Part shown: positions 27,106 to 27,741 of the stretch, piece after piece
Numbering within the stretch: the stretch's first letter is position 1
Layout: each line of letters begins with the position of its first letter
IMG/VR virus record: IMGVR_UViG_3300036939_000073
Coordinates: 1 to 27,741 of that record
DNA: 27,741 nucleotides
Reading direction: 5' to 3' (one strand)
Origin: a virus
Made by a program: the position numbers and the translations under genes
The notes under the pieces: generated by a model
Told to the model about the DNA's origin: nothing
The model's database searches: none
Seen by the model: only the letters and a program-made list of their open reading frames with translations

Positions 27106-27330
27106 ATGCAGAGCAAGCCGAGCGTCGGCCGCATCGTCCACTTCACCTCCCCGCTGAGCGCGAGCGGGAAGCCTCTGGCCGCCATCGTCACCGGGGTGAA
27201 CGATGACGACACTGTGAGCCTCACGGTGTTCCCTCCCGGCACCGGAGAACTCATCTTCGAGAACGTCCCCTGCGCCCCCAACGCCACCGAGCCGGCGCGG
27301 GGCTACTGGAACTGGCCCCCGCGCACGTAG
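27106..27330 (+). CDS. Small conserved phage-type protein
   Basis: The product is 74 residues and predicted beta: VGRIVHFTSP, KPLAAIVTGVNDDDTVSLTVFPPG, ending in YWNWPP. Small proteins of this pattern ('GriVhy...g...AAivt.v......LtVf..G....WhWP') are widespread in phages and look like SH3/OB-like barrels, but their role is unknown. The ATG at 27106 has CTGGAG at a suitable distance. This is the last plus-strand gene before the hairpin at 27411. Confidence 0.75.
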   Translation: MQSKPSVGRIVHFTSPLSASGKPLAAIVTGVNDDDTVSLTVFPPGTGELIFENVPCAPNATEPARGYWNWPPRT

Positions 27331-27451
27331 GCCCTTGCGCCACGCGCCACCCGTGCGCAGCGTGAGCGGCACCCCACTCCAGGGGACTGACAGCGAAACC
27401 CTAAGGCCTCGGCCCCGGCAGAGCATACGCCGGGGCCTTGGTGTTTCTGGG
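27331..27451. other. Gap between convergent genes
   Basis: This 121-base gap contains no gene. Its only clear structure is the terminator-like hairpin at 27411-27437, listed separately. Confidence 0.6.
27411..27437. terminator. Hairpin between convergent genes
   Basis: GGCCCCGGC (27411-27419) and GCCGGGGCC (27429-27437) form a perfect 9-bp stem with loop AGAGCATAC. The plus strand continues TTGGTGTTT, a weak T-tract. It could serve both the plus-strand accessory operon and the minus-strand gene to the right. Confidence 0.75.
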
Positions 27452-27741
27452 CTACTTCCAGCCGTGTTCAATGGTGAAGGCGGCAGTGGCGAGATCGTAG
27501 ATGTAGTCGAACTCGTAGGTGCCGTTGCGTGCCTTCACGGTGACGGGGTCGAACTCACGCGCCTCGCCGAGCGAGACGGCAGTGAAGGTGAAGACAACGT
27601 CCTCACCGCTCAGCGCGAGGATGTTGGCCTTGGAGGTGGCCGTGCGGTTGGAAGGGATGCGCTCTTGCTGAAAAGCAAAGCCTCTCTCGGGGTCGCCGTT
27701 CCGTCCCTGGGTGAGGTAGGCCACGGTAAAGAGCGACTCGG
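27452..27741 (-). CDS. Partial gene at the right edge, function unknown
   Basis: This is a minus-strand frame of at least 95 codons with no stop before the window edge. A GTG at 27724 could be a start giving 90 residues, but the frame continues upstream as ESLFT, so the gene is probably truncated by the window. The visible part is beta-rich: FAFQQERIPSNRTATSKANI, VVFTFTAVSLGEAREFDPV, TYEFDYIYDLATAAFTIEHGWK. No family was recognised. The terminator-like hairpin between it and the phage genes leaves open whether it is host or phage DNA. Confidence 0.6.
   Translation of the reverse strand, partial: ESLFTVAYLTQGRNGDPERGFAFQQERIPSNRTATSKANILALSGEDVVFTFTAVSLGEAREFDPVTVKARNGTYEFDYIYDLATAAFTIEHGWK

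Larger units (their letters stand above)
870..27330. mobile_element. HK97-like siphovirus prophage, ends not resolved
   Basis: Genes from about 870 to 27330 form a coherent tailed-phage genome: DNA modification operon, lysis-like cassette, packaging, head, connector and tail modules, plus accessory genes. The left end probably lies near 756, where kinase homology stops. The right end is uncertain and may be beyond the window. No integrase, excisionase, repressor or replication genes were found, and no att core duplicated at both ends could be identified. The segment is therefore either part of a larger prophage or a prophage that has lost its integration genes. Confidence 0.85.

Overview
The window is most of a tailed-phage genome, evidently a prophage, in a very GC-rich bacterium. 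Several traits point to a myxobacterium: strong G/C bias at third codon positions, the N-terminal piece of a Hanks-type Ser/Thr protein kinase at the left edge, and lipoproteins with Asp/Gly/Pro-rich linkers. The host assignment is inference. The virion genes describe an HK97-like siphovirus: large terminase, HK97-type portal, prohead protease, HK97-fold capsid, frameshifted tail chaperone, tape measure, distal tail protein and hub. No integrase, repressor, replication gene, tRNA, rRNA or CRISPR array was seen, so at least one end of the element lies outside the window.

Layout. (1) 1-455: apparently non-coding, with three copies of a 21-23 bp palindrome. (2) 456-756: kinase N-lobe, cut off abruptly; probable host/phage junction. 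(3) About 877-6215, plus strand: an early-type operon of eight genes in which every one of the seven junctions is a 4-base ATGA overlap. It encodes a coiled-coil protein, a small Cys/His protein, a cysteine-peptidase-like protein with a Cys/His-rich tail, a C5-cytosine methyltransferase with an internal six-fold repeat, an MT-A70 adenine methyltransferase, two unknown proteins, and a second copy of the small Cys/His family. It ends at a hairpin at 6220-6250. (4) 6278-7245, minus strand: a lysis-like cassette of a membrane/coiled-coil protein and a holin-like protein continuous in frame with a lipoprotein. (5) 7246-7542: divergent control region. (6) 7543-22958, plus strand: packaging, head, connector and tail genes in canonical order, with an NlpC/P60 peptidase between the connector and tail genes. 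(7) 22955-25207, minus strand: a divergent sigma-70-like factor, a zinc-binding protein and a lipoprotein. (8) 25208-25378: AT-rich promoter/operator region. (9) 25379-27330, plus strand: five small accessory genes, including a fragment-like relative of a terminase ATPase and a BamE-like lipoprotein. (10) A hairpin at 27411-27437 separates these from a minus-strand reading frame that runs off the right edge.

Two observations stand out. First, the tail-chaperone pair at 16576-17192 has a textbook -1 frameshift site: GGGAAAC directly before the stop, a 5-base spacer, then a perfect 9-bp stem. Second, a pyrimidine-rich element with core CTTCT, usually inside a small GC hairpin, occurs eleven times in the late gaps. 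In eight cases the core begins 12-14 bases before the ATG, where a Shine-Dalgarno sequence would be expected. It occurs on both strands and is absent from the ATGA-coupled early operon. It could be a late promoter giving near-leaderless transcripts, possibly read by the phage's own sigma-like protein, or an RNA element controlling translation.
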